A DNA stretch of 64,000 nt, taken from contig JAPMAC010000231.1 in assembly GCA_028671895.1 (NCBI GenBank), positions 8,458,001-8,522,000 on the forward strand, read 5' to 3'. Below, piece after piece: positions 23,701 through 34,518 of the stretch. A program made the translations under genes and the position numbers. Below the pieces are notes generated by a model, which saw only the letters and a program-made list of their open reading frames with translations, did no database searches and had not been told where the DNA came from. Source of the stretch: Oenanthe sinensis (lineage: Eukaryota; Streptophyta; Magnoliopsida; Apiales; Apiaceae). Position 1 is the stretch's first letter. Each line of letters opens with the position of its first letter.

Positions 23701-25473
23701 CAATATTAAAGGTATAAAATAAACTAGATTACAGATTTAATAATAAGTATGTTTATGTGATTATCATATACATTCACAATATATATCTCCCACTATTTTC
23801 TTCAAATCAATAGCCCTAACTATTAATTCGGAAAGCATTTCTTTAAATCTTTCTAGTGAGCCAAGATCCACATTTCATCCATGTTTTAAGATAGAGTTGG
23901 TTAATACACCTAAAACATGACTATTTAGGTAGACAACATTTGTCGATTATATCAAATATAACTCTTAAAAAGTTTGGTGGAAAAACCCTTTGTAAACATT
24001 TATCCAATAAATCTCACGAAACTTTATGCCGCTAAACCCACAATCCTATTGTGATGATTTAGTTAAGTTAGACCCAATGTTTCAATAAACTAATTACACT
24101 TAATTATCACGTCTTCCCGTGATTGATGAGAGCACCTTGCTTTCAATAAACCCAATCCTTCTCAATCAAGATCTTGGCGAGTATTAAACATTAGAAGGCA
24201 TCCGATTAATTTAATATGTATTTAGGGATTTTAATGTTTATATGAATGATCATGATGCCATCATAAAGAGATTCTCAATTTTTTCTTGATCAAATAATTC
24301 ATTTCAAAATTCGTCAATGGATTGATTTTTAGGTCATCGGAGAAATCACAAGCGGTCTCTCTTAAAAACCGAATTCCTTACGAATTAAACTAATAATCCG
24401 CTTTTGACAAAATCTCCCCATATCAGAAAAATAAAATTCATATTTAATATTGTGTTTCATAAATACAAGAAACTCATTATCGTTTTTTCAATTTTAAAAT
24501 CTTGAATCATTACAGATTTTATCTTTCTTAAGCAAAAATGGCATGGGTGTCGTATCTAATACATATATGATTAATCAATATTAAGCATTCATCTCGATTA
24601 TATCTACGCATACTTACCAATAAATGCAATTATAGACATATATGTAATGGGTATAAAATAAACGTGTTTGGTTATGGTCCCATCCTATGTGATCTTTCCA
24701 AGCTAATGGAAAAATCAAAGTCAATCTGCGGTGGTTTAAAAATACTATCTATTTAATGTCTTCATTTTTCATTGCGCCATCGTCCTCTTTTGGATCACCT
24801 CATTGCTTGCAAGTCTTCATTGATAATTATATTGAATATTGAAACAAAACTATTCTAATGAAATTACAAGAAGAACTCGAGTTACATTCGAGATAATTAA
24901 ATTATAATGAATAAACGACATGCAAGTCGTATTTAGAAACCAAAACCTCTATCCTATGGGTCTTTAGGCCATAATCATCCACCATATTATCACATAGCAC
25001 ATGTAATATATCTCAGATTATATAAACATATCATATAATCATATATAACAAATTTTGAAATATCTGAAAATCAAATAAATTTCAGTAAATAATAAATTGT
25101 CATTTTGGGGCTTGTAACGACATTGAATGGCTTACAAACATCAAGCTAATTAATTCAGTATTGCTCGGTGACCCAATTCCAGTTAGAAAACACATATCGT
25201 TTGTAAAAAATGGACACTAGACACAGATTTCAGAAAATCTACAAAAGCCATTTCAGAATTCGTATTTTATACGATTCCCATAAAAAGAACAAACATGTAT
25301 CATATATATACATCAATACACATAAACATCACATGATTATACATCACATGAATATCATATATTCAAAATCATATAAAACATATATATCAACATATAGCCA
25401 TGGCATATCATATACATGTTTACATACATTGAAAAACTGTTAAACAGATAACCGAATTAAAAATTTCGCAAGT
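23701..25473 (-). other. A2 untranslated leader
   Basis: About 1.8 kb, colinear with the A1 leader (7670-9476) on the opposite strand. I see no gene here; the plus-strand frame at 25210-25443 is an AT-rich chance frame. Confidence 0.65.
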
Positions 25474-25487
25474 ACCTCTGATGTCAT
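25474..25487 (-). other. A2 primer-binding site
   Basis: On the minus strand, TGACATCAGAGGTA follows the LTR. It is a mutated form of the tRNA-iMet site (TGGTATCAGAGC) seen in A1. Confidence 0.7.
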
Positions 25488-27024
25488 TGAAGGGTTTCAA
25501 GGCACAAACGCAGCGGAATAAACACAAAAAATAAATCAAAATAGCGAAAGTCTCCACAGGATCCATGTGAAAACATAATATTTAATTCGGAGATCATGAT
25601 GTATTACCTTTTAGAGCTTTAACGAATTAAAGATAGAGATTATGGAGGTCCAAAGCTCGTACGATCACCACGTATTCCGCAGCACACGATCTACGCTCGA
25701 ACGGTATCCACACGAACACATGATCTTCAAAAGAGGAAGGATGTTCTAGCACCCAAGTTGTTTCTCTCAACCTCTATCTCTCTCTCTATGCGGCTAGGGT
25801 TTTCCCAAAACTGAATTAGGTTTACTCCTAGAGAAAAAGATGTATTTATAAAGGAAATAAACAAGCCTTTTAGCCCATCATCTGAATGGACCTTATATAT
25901 AATTAATTTATTTAAAATTCGGATTTGAATTTAAATAACTAATTAAGTCAAAAATAATTGATATTCAAATATAATTCAATTTATAAATTAATTCAAATTC
26001 CTAATTTTATTAATTACGTCCAACTTAATTAATATCCAAAATAAATTTGAATTACTATTAGTTCTCTTTCAAGTGTTCTTTGTGTGTGACCCTTTAGGTT
26101 ATTATTACGTTGACAATAAATTTATTATCAAATAACAAAATTATAAACAACGAGCGGCATCTAGTAATACATCATTGCTACCCAAGTAATAATAATTAAA
26201 TCGGTGATTCGATTGAGCCTTTCATGAATAATGTACAATGTAATATAGTCCCTTTAATCCTGATATTATAGACTAAACTCAAGACATGTGTCGTGTCATC
26301 CTCTTCATAATTTAATCTTGTTTTCTTGATCGATGAGCAGACTAATAAAATTAAATCAACATTTGAGCACGACCGTGCATTCCATAGTCTCACTCAAACA
26401 AGAGGCCAATAATATCACTCCTAAAATTAGGAGGATTAAATCCCATCTAGATCATTCATATTCCTCACACGATTCATAATATACCCAATATCTACTTTTA
26501 TCATCACCAGGTCAAAGGTAACTTTTAATGTAATCAAAGTATATTAATTCTAGTATATAAATATAATGATTTCAGGTCTAAAGATCATTATATCATTATC
26601 ACAATGAAAATTACTTATGATACTTATTTCACATGTAGAATCTCACGGCGGGTCATTTCAGTGCCATGCATTGAGACATACACTTATATTCTTGACTTTA
26701 GTATCACCATACCTATGACCAATGAGATGTGATCCTCTGTCAACAAACATACTAGTCTTTGTGCATTATTATTATCCTTAAATAATAATACTCGACTAGG
26801 AAATTTTAGGAAGAAGATATTATTCATATAATCTCATTTTTAAGTTATACACTTAAAGATATATAATACGTATCAAAATTCTAAGGACATTTATTATTTT
26901 TTCAATTTATTACACAGTAAATAAAACATAATAAATAAATAATAATCACTAAAACATAATCCTTTATAATAAAATATCTTCCTTAAAATATAAAAGTATT
27001 GTCTCTAGGGCACAATTACTAACA
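25488..27024 (-). repeat. A2 5' LTR
   Basis: On the plus strand it starts TGAAGGGTTTCAAGGC and ends ACAATTACTAACA, followed by the TSD GAATG. It is colinear with 18619-20145. Confidence 0.9.
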
Positions 27025-27029
27025 GAATG

Positions 27030-28150
27030 TACATTACTTTCAGCAACAGAGGATGTATGAGAATGTCAATGAAGGAGCTTAATAGAATGAATATAGTCAA
27101 TTTGTATGTACTACAAAGAAAAGTGAACGAAGCAGGTGACAAGATCAATGAGCTGATGAGGGATTTCATTGAAGATAGAATAAAAAACATTGGTATTGAA
27201 GCTTATCTTGATCCTCCAGTTGTAAATTACTACAAGCCAACAACCTTACATAATATGACATTGACAGATGAATATCTTGAAATGAGTCATATAGAATTCA
27301 TGAAATATGTTAAAGGAATACTAAGAAGCGAGCTAAACATACCTCTGAATGATGTAGTTGCAGCTAAAGTGATTTATTCCTTCAAATTGAATCGAGCAAT
27401 AGAAATTTCATAGAGTTATCTTAAGAAGGAATCCAAATTTTATCTTGAACTAGTTCTTGTTACAAGACCAGATGGAAATCATACCAAACACTGAGCCGTG
27501 CATTAAAAAGAACCACATAGAAGAGCTAGTGTATTGGTACAGAAATGTAAATGGTCAACCAGGGAAATTGCCACTCAATAACTTTAGCAAGAACAACTTA
27601 GAAGCTACAACAAACGTTCTTTCAATAATCAAGAGGTCAACATGCAAAAAAGATAAAGTTTCACTTAAGCCTATCAATCAAATTCTGATCGAGGAATGAA
27701 TGTTGAAAATAGTAAACAACACGAAAATAGTTCAAGATGCTCAGAAAATAATATCAGTGTTCGTGTTTGCAAAGAAGACATCACTTGAGTTTGAAGGCAT
27801 ATAAAAAATAACCATTATACCTTTTTTAGAAGAACTCTTAAAGAAAATTGAAGATCCACCTCCAGTGAATGTCCTTGAAATTGAAGCAAGGGACTTAGTG
27901 AAAGCAAGGCTTCTTGTGAAGAAAGAAGATTTTAGGAAGGCTCAGGAAACACTTGCCCAAAAAATGAAAAACACATCAAGACAACAGAATATTAAAAATT
28001 GAAATATCTATTCAAACTAGAGGAACAATCAAAATTCTTGTACTAAGCATCAACACGTCAAGAAAATAATTATCTTGTACATTCAGAAGAAAATAGTTGA
28101 TTGCAAAGAAGAGTGGAAAAGTGTTTGAAGAAAATGGAACATAACTGAAG
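27030..28150 (+). pseudogene. P3: ORF3 fragment, right part
   Basis: This continues the frame broken at 18618. An open piece at 27027-27413 (its first bases lie in the TSD) includes MKELNRMNIVNLYVLQRKV and is followed by a second at 27457-27699. Both look like the C-terminal part of ORF3-type proteins: charged, helical, no transmembrane segment. The remainder to about 28,150 is decayed. The start of the following LTR could not be located, and no clear PPT is visible. Confidence 0.55.
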
Positions 28151-28159
28151 ACTAAAAAA

Positions 28160-28941
28160 GATTCTAAGTGAAGAATACTTGTGTTTCACTATAGAGGCGC
28201 CACTTAATTGAAGACACAGAAGGGATTCACTCTTGAGGAGCCACTCACACAAAGCATGGAAATTTTCTAAGGAAATTATACATTTCCATGTATAGGTGCC
28301 ACTTAGCACCTAAGTGAATCCTATACAAGGCAATAACATGTATAGACGCCACTCAGATCCTAAGTGGCTCATATACATGGCATCACAATGTATAGGTGCC
28401 ACTTAGCACTCAAGTGGATCATATACAAGGTAAGACAATGTATAGGCGCCACTTAGGTGTTAAGTGGCTCCTATATAAGGGGTAAACAGGGCGCCACTCA
28501 AAAATATTCAAGGGAACACACCATGTGTTGGAGCCACTCAGCTTTTCATTAGAATTGTTCAAGTCATTTTACTTTGGTAATATTCAGCCACATATTTAAT
28601 GAAGGCACAAGTCTACACAAAATGGAACAAAAGCAATTTACTTATGTATATTCTTCATTACACACAACAACCTATGAGAGCTATATTAAAGACATACATA
28701 AACACCCAACTGTATTTGTTGTTTGTATTAATCCGAAATCATTATAGCTAATCTTTGGATTAAAGTGTATCACCTTGGGGATTTTATAATATATTGATAT
28801 TTCCCCGAACAAGTTGTGTTATTTTGTGATTATAGTTTCAAACCTCAAGAACAAAATACACACAATTATTATCCGCAAATTAAGTTAAAAATTACCTACC
28901 TTATATTCAACCCCCCTTTTATGATGATTTGGGACCTAACA
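28160..28941 (+). mobile_element. P3 3' LTR (family F4), left edge uncertain
   Basis: The end reads TTCAACCCCCCTTTTATG and then GGGACCTAACA at 28941, nearly the same as the P1 LTR end. A tandem motif array lies at 28290-28489 with a TATATAAG at 28472-28479. The true LTR start is probably upstream of 28160 but is not recognisable. Confidence 0.65.
28290..28489 (+). repeat. 50-bp tandem repeat, four units, with hairpins
   Basis: Units start GTATAG at 28290, 28340, 28390 and 28440, an exact 50-bp period. Each holds GGYGCCACTTAG and an inverted partner CTAAGTGGC, so each can form a hairpin. Each unit ends with a TATA-like ATATACAAGG; in the last unit this has become TATATAAGG, a good TATA box. 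Extra partial copies of GGCGCCACT flank the array (about 28195 and 28491). Confidence 0.9.
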
Positions 28942-29618
28942 AACTCCATATATTTCTAATTTCATTTCTTTAGACAATCAAACATTCTTAGATTCTGCTT
29001 CTTTATAACTCAAGGAGCAACCAACACTCTCACCTATTTCTCAAAATAAGGGTATCACCTTAGAGGAATACGACTCTATTTCAAATCTCTTTTAAAAATT
29101 GTATTTGAAACCTTCCAAACTCAATAAACTACTATTCTTTAATCAATGGATACTCAATCAACTGATATTCATCATCCATGGATTGATGCTCTACAAAAAG
29201 ATACTCATCCATCGATGGATATCCCTGATCCATCGACCAATGCTAATATATCTATTAATACTACAAACATATTATTTCATTTGAGTGAGGGTGTGGAGTG
29301 GTAGGATTGTAACCTAGAAAAAGGTTAGAAAATGAGTGTGAGGCTCCCCACTTCTTTAGGGGAGGTAAGAGGAGAGGATACACAAGAAAATGCACACACT
29401 ATGAGTGAGGGAGAGGTGAGATCTCAAGATGAGACCCTGATGCAAAATAGAGAGATTGAGAGTGCACAAGTACCTAATGAATAGAATGTTGAGAAACTAG
29501 CTGAAGAATTAATTATAGAGCTAGGCATGGAGTTAGGGGAGTTGGAGAAGAAGGAGATGTGAGAAAGGCTATGCAAACACAATAAGTTCAAGATATTGTG
29601 CTTGTGGATAGTGGAATT
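28942..29618 (+). pseudogene. P4: ORF3-type region, left part
   Basis: Plus-strand coding remnant, acidic and helical (VEKLAEELIIELGMELGELE near 29490-29560), with stops. Around 29150-29245 it contains ATCCATCGATGGAT and related F3-type motifs, in part in a coding frame (HPSIDGY). The frame breaks at the solo LTR and resumes at 31172. The left edge abuts the P3 LTR. Confidence 0.5.
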
Positions 29619-31166
29619 TGTTAGTAATTGTGCTCTAGAGATAATAGTTTTTATATTTTAAGGAAAATATTTATTATTAAGGATTATGTTTTATTGATTA
29701 TTATTTATTTATTATGTTTTATTTACTACGTAATAAATTGAAAGCATAATAAATGTCCTTGTAATTTTGATACGTATTATATATCTTTAAGTATGTGACT
29801 TAAAAATGAGATTATATGAATAGTATCTTATTCCTAAAATTACCTAGTCGAGTATTATTATTTAAGGACAATAATAATGAACAAACACTGGTATATTTCT
29901 TGACAGATGACCACATCTCATTGGTCATAGGTATGGTGATACTAAAGTCAAGAACATAAGTGCATGTATCAATGCATGGCACTGGAATGACCCGCCGTGA
30001 GATTCTACATGTTAAATAAGTGTCATAAGTAATTCTCACTGTGATAATGGTGTAATGATTCTTAGACCTGAAATCATTATATTTCTATATGAGAATTAAT
30101 ATACTTTGATTACATTAAAAGTTACCTTTGACCGGGTGATGATAAAAGTGGACTTTGGGTATATTATGAATCGTATGAGAAATATGAATGATCTAGATGA
30201 GATTTAATCCTCCTAATTGTAGGAGTGATATTATTGGCCTTTTGTTTGAGTGAGACTATGAAATGCACGGCCGTGCTCAAATGTTGATTTGATTTTAATA
30301 GTCTACTCATTGATCAAGAAAATAAAGATTAAATTATGAAGAGGATGACACGAGACATGCCTTGAGTTTAATTTATAATATCAAGATTAAAGGGATTATA
30401 TTATATGGAACATTATTCACGAAAGACTTAATCGAATCACCGATTTATTATTATTACTTGGGTAGCAATGATGTATTACTAGATGCCGCTCATTGTTTAT
30501 AATTTTAATTAGATATTAAAATTATTGTCAACGTAATAATAACCTACAGGGTCACACACAAAGAACGCTTGAAGGAGAAATAATTTAAATTGTGAATTTA
30601 AATTAAATAAGTAATTTATTTTATTTATGATATTAATTAAGTATGACTTAATTAATTATATAAATAGAATAAATGAATTATTTAAACTAATTCCAAAATT
30701 AATAATTAATTAATTAAGTGAGACTTAATTAAATAATTTAGAATTTTGGATTAGTATTAATTATAATTGGATTATAATTAGAAAACTTATTCCTCTCTCT
30801 ATATAATCTCTTTATGGGCTGATTTAATTTAAGAGACAGATTTTTACTAAAACCCTAGCCGTTTTGAGAAAAGAGGAAGATAGAGAGAGAGAAACAGTTT
30901 TTCGGGTGCTAGTACACATCAATCCTTCATGAAAAGTGTTCGTGTGGATACCGTAGAGAGTAGATCGCGAGAGCGGGATACGTGGTGATAAACAAACTTT
31001 GGACCTCCATTAATCTTCCATTAATGAACTGTTAAAGCTTCTAAAGGTATTTATTCTTTATCTCCGAATTAAATCTTTTGTTTTCGCATGGATCCTGCGG
31101 AGGGTTTCGCTATTTTGATTTATTTTTCGCGTTTATTCCGCTGCGTTTGTGCCTCGAAACCTTTCA
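29619..31166 (+). mobile_element. solo Angela-type LTR
   Basis: 1,548 bp starting TGTTAGTAATTGTGC and ending CGAAACCTTTCA, flanked by GAATT on both sides (29614-29618 and 31167-31171). There is no internal sequence, so this is the product of LTR-LTR recombination. It matches the A2 LTR subfamily. Confidence 0.93.
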
Positions 31167-31171
31167 GAATT

Positions 31172-32594
31172 GTGGTGGGAGATGAAGTAAATTTAGATGC
31201 TGATACATTTCAACATCAAGAGGCTGCATATCAAGTATTGGCATCTACATCTAATGTTGAAGCTAAAAGGATGTTAGGGTTGACAAGTACAAAAGCTAGA
31301 ACGAGGAGCTATAAAGAGAGTATTACTGATACTCAGGATACATCATACATCACTCATGAAGAACTAGAAGTAGACTATGAAGAAGAAGAGTGATATCCTT
31401 AGATTAGTGATGAAACTACTCACTTTGGAAATGTCGAAGATGCCATTGTCGGTCAATACTGGAGAGCCATGATGGGAACTGAGCCTAAAGATCCTACACA
31501 GAGAAACATTCTCAGCTTCTATAAGGATAATCTCAGGATAGCCAAGTTACAAATCACATCATTGAAGTCTAGTGCAAAGAAAATAGGTGATCGAATTGCA
31601 TAGGTTAAGGATGATCTTGAGAGGAGGCTAGATGAGAAGCTCAAGACATCTACAATGCACTATTTAGATTTGAGACTTAAGAAAGAATCTATTGTTGAAG
31701 ACTCTATGAAGGCACTTGAAAAGAGGATGTCTATAGTTGAAGAAATGATGAATCTGATTCTACAAAATCAAATCACTCAAAACAATCTGTTAGAGAAATT
31801 TCTATTTACTACTACAGTTTTCCATGCAGTTGTTTATGCTAACAAAAAGGGGGAGAAATCAGGATATGGTAAAGGGGGAAAAATAGGTGGTAGAGGTGAG
31901 AGTAACAAAGGGGTAATGCAAAAAATATATGATGATAGCAAGAAAAGGAAAATGAGAAATCATCTTAAGGGAATGATCCAAAGAAGCCTAAACTGCCAAC
32001 TGGGAAGGAAAAAGGCAGCCACAAATTGGTAGTCATTGAAGCCAGGATGGAAGAAAGGGAAAGAGAAACTTAAGCCCATGTGAGTAGAGAGAATAAAGTT
32101 GTGGAAGAAATGAAGAAGGGGGCAGAAAAAATTATTTCAATTCTTTCACAAGGAACTGGATCATCAAGCAGACAACCTAAGGTGGGATTTATCTCAGAAG
32201 AAATTTCTAATAAAAGAAATGGTAAAGGGATGATGGATCCAGAAGAGGAAAGAAGACTCCTCAAGCAATCAAAAGAAGGTCAACAACAAAATGAGTGGTG
32301 TTATTAAATCAGTCATTCTAACCAAAGAGGAACAAATGAATACGTTGAAGATTTAGCAGCTCAGTTAGCTATAGAGGCTGATATTGAATTACGGAGGGAG
32401 GAACAATAAAACAAGGCAAAAAGGACAAAAAAAAAGTGTAAAGTCAGCAAGTCACAAGACTAAAATGGACAAGAAGAAAAATCAAGTAAAAACCAATGAA
32501 ACTACTCAGAAGGAAGAAATTGAATTGCAGCCTTATGATTTCCAATTCAAGCCTGAAATCAAGATTGAGGGAGTCATTGCCTGCATGGTACATC
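31172..32594 (+). pseudogene. P4: ORF3-type region, right part
   Basis: This continues after the solo LTR with a frame ending at 31393 (EELEVDYEEEE). A second piece at 31655-32032 is a predicted coiled coil (SMKALEKRMSIVEEMMNLIL) followed by KKGEKSGYGKGGK, encoded by the purine tract at 31844-31857. Lysine/glutamate-rich pieces follow to 32594, where A4 inserted. Same architecture as S1 ORF3, several stops, no transmembrane segment. Confidence 0.55.
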
Positions 32595-32714
32595 TGAAGG
32601 GTTTCGGGCATTAAAACGTAGCGGATATAACGTAAAACAATAAAAAAACGAAACCCTATCGCAGGATCCATGTATAACTTTGGATGATTATGGTGAAGAA
32701 GTCTGTACCTTAAC
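32595..32714 (-). repeat. A4 3' LTR, end fragment
   Basis: The 120-bp terminal piece (TGAAGGGTTTCGGGC on the plus strand) of an Angela LTR continues at 46327 after removal of S1. The flanking ACATC at 32590-32594 should be the A4 TSD; its partner lies outside the window. Confidence 0.88.
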
Positions 32715-34137
32715 ATGTTGGTCCCTGATATTGTAGAAGGGGGGTTGAATACAATATCTGAAAATTAATCACTGAATAATTGGATTAAAAATATTATTTT
32801 AATTACTCGCGAAATATTAATTATAATGAAATACTATTCAAGTGAAAGATATAATTTTAACTTGATTAGTATTACACAATTAATATGAAGATTAGATTTA
32901 ATAACTGATATATAAATCTAGAACGAATTCGACATGAAGTGTTCGAGTTTAATCAATTATATTCAAACTCAGCACAGAAATCTGTGAATATTACAATGCA
33001 GATAAATTACTGAATTTGATCTGATTTTTCTAACTCTTAACAATTGAACAACAAACAATGAAGGGCTGATCTCATATTTATAGAGATTTGAAAAAGGCTG
33101 CTATGACCTTTTTCAGTATGACTTTATTTCAAGAAAATAAGTTTGTATGACTTATTTTAACACTTGTATGACTTATAAAAGACTGGGCATGACTTATTTT
33201 GGTCGGTATGACCTTTTGAAAGTTCGGTATGACTTATTTAAAGTCATATTCGGATTTTATCTAATTAAAATAAATCGGTATGACTTATTTTAATTAAACA
33301 AAATTGGTTCAGTATGACCTTTTGAGCACAGAAATCTCGGTATGACTTATTCAATGAGCTCGGTATGACTTATGCTTAAACAAGCTCGGTATGACTTAAT
33401 TGAATATATATATATATATATATAAGAAACTCGGTATGACTTATTTAATAAGTCATACTAACTGTTTTATTATATATATATAAGTCATTTTCAGTCATTC
33501 CTTTTATAGAAAATTAATTCTACTTAATTTAATTAGTTAATTTATAAATTAAATTAATTCAACTTGAATTAAATTAATTAGATAAATTAAATAATTAATT
33601 AACAATTGATAGTAGAATTAAAATACTATCTTTAGTCACATAGTCGTGCTGTCAGTCTTGAAATCTTCCCGTCTTTTTTTTGTCTTCTGATCTTGAAACC
33701 TCTTGAATTAAATGAAGAATAAGTATTATATTAATTGACACACAAATGTACTGTCTGGTTCATTTGTGTCATCCTAATAACTATTCTCCATTTAAATAAC
33801 TTTTAACTAGAGGTCTTCTGTCATATTTTCTTCTTCACTGTTTTCATTCTTCTTCTGGAATCTACTTGTAGTAACCACTTGAAATCTTCTATATCTTCCG
33901 TCTTCTATAGAAGTACTACCACATTATTTATTTTCACTGACGCTTGAACATATAAATGAACTTCTTCCAGTGTTGAGTAGCAATCCTATAAAAATTCTTC
34001 TGATACTTAGATCCTTTGGGATTAGTTGACTGTCTTCGTCTTGATTCCTGTTTGGTGTTTGTTATTTACTTCTCTTTATTAGCTAGAGTTGAGTTGTCAT
34101 CTAATTATTACAAATAGGCCTAGTCATATGCCTTTCA
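32715..34137 (-). repeat. S1 3' LTR (family F5)
   Basis: On the plus strand it starts TGTTGGTCCCTGATATTG and ends ATATGCCTTTCA; 1,423 bp. A TA microsatellite is at about 33406-33424. Confidence 0.95.
33095..33475 (-). repeat. CGGTATGACTTA motif array in S1 LTR
   Basis: About a dozen copies of CGGTATGACTTA, GTATGACCTTTT and close variants are dispersed over about 380 bp; the same array is at 45290-45665 in the other LTR. In element orientation it lies directly upstream of the TATA box. Some neighbouring copies are inverted and form hairpins (about 33429-33465). The core TGACTTA resembles bZIP-type half sites, but no factor can be assigned. Confidence 0.85.
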
Positions 34138-34152
34138 ATCTCCCCCTATTTG
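34138..34152 (-). other. S1 polypurine tract
   Basis: Minus strand AACAAATAGGGGGAGAT abuts the 3' LTR. It is similar to the tract before the P2 LTR. Confidence 0.85.
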
Positions 34153-34518
34153 TTGTTAAACATTTAACACACAAATTTCTAGAGGATAACTCAACTAACA
34201 ACTAAGAAAGTAGTACGACACGTAATGACTGTAAATAATAAACAAAAGTTCTGGTTTTATATTTAACAATTTTCCAGATTCATACATGAAAGATAAATAC
34301 AAGATAGATGTTCCTCTAGCACTGAACAAATATTACAAATTTTCTATCTTGTTCTACCTAAGTCTTCAGTCTTCTGATGTATCAACTTCACCTTCTTCTA
34401 GATTTGAACTTTTATGAACTGGTGTCCTTGGTACTTCTTCAGATACTGATTGATCTGTTGTGGTGGATTCTCCATACAACCTTCTTTACTCAGTTCTTGC
34501 TAACTGCCACAACACTTC

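Larger units (their letters stand above)
18619..27024 (-). mobile_element. A2: complete but old Angela-type Copia element
   Basis: 8,406 bp with inward-matching LTRs of 1,527 and 1,537 bp and the 5-bp duplication GAATG (18614-18618 and 27025-27029). On the minus strand the order is LTR, PBS, 1.8-kb leader, gag, pol, PPT, LTR. The LTRs differ at many sites (clearly more than A1's, several percent by eye) and no long reading frame survives, so this insertion is much older than A1. Its LTR subfamily (TGTTAGTAATTGTG start) matches the solo LTR at 29619. Confidence 0.9.

Noticed and set aside
28290..28489. CRISPR-like array of regular repeats
   Set aside because: The 50-bp period has no unique spacers and lies in a plant LTR. 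It is a tandem minisatellite.
33400..33425. TATATATA run in the S1 LTR as promoter
   Set aside because: It is a TA microsatellite inside the motif array. The better TATA box (TATAAATA) lies downstream in element sense and is followed by a plausible leader.
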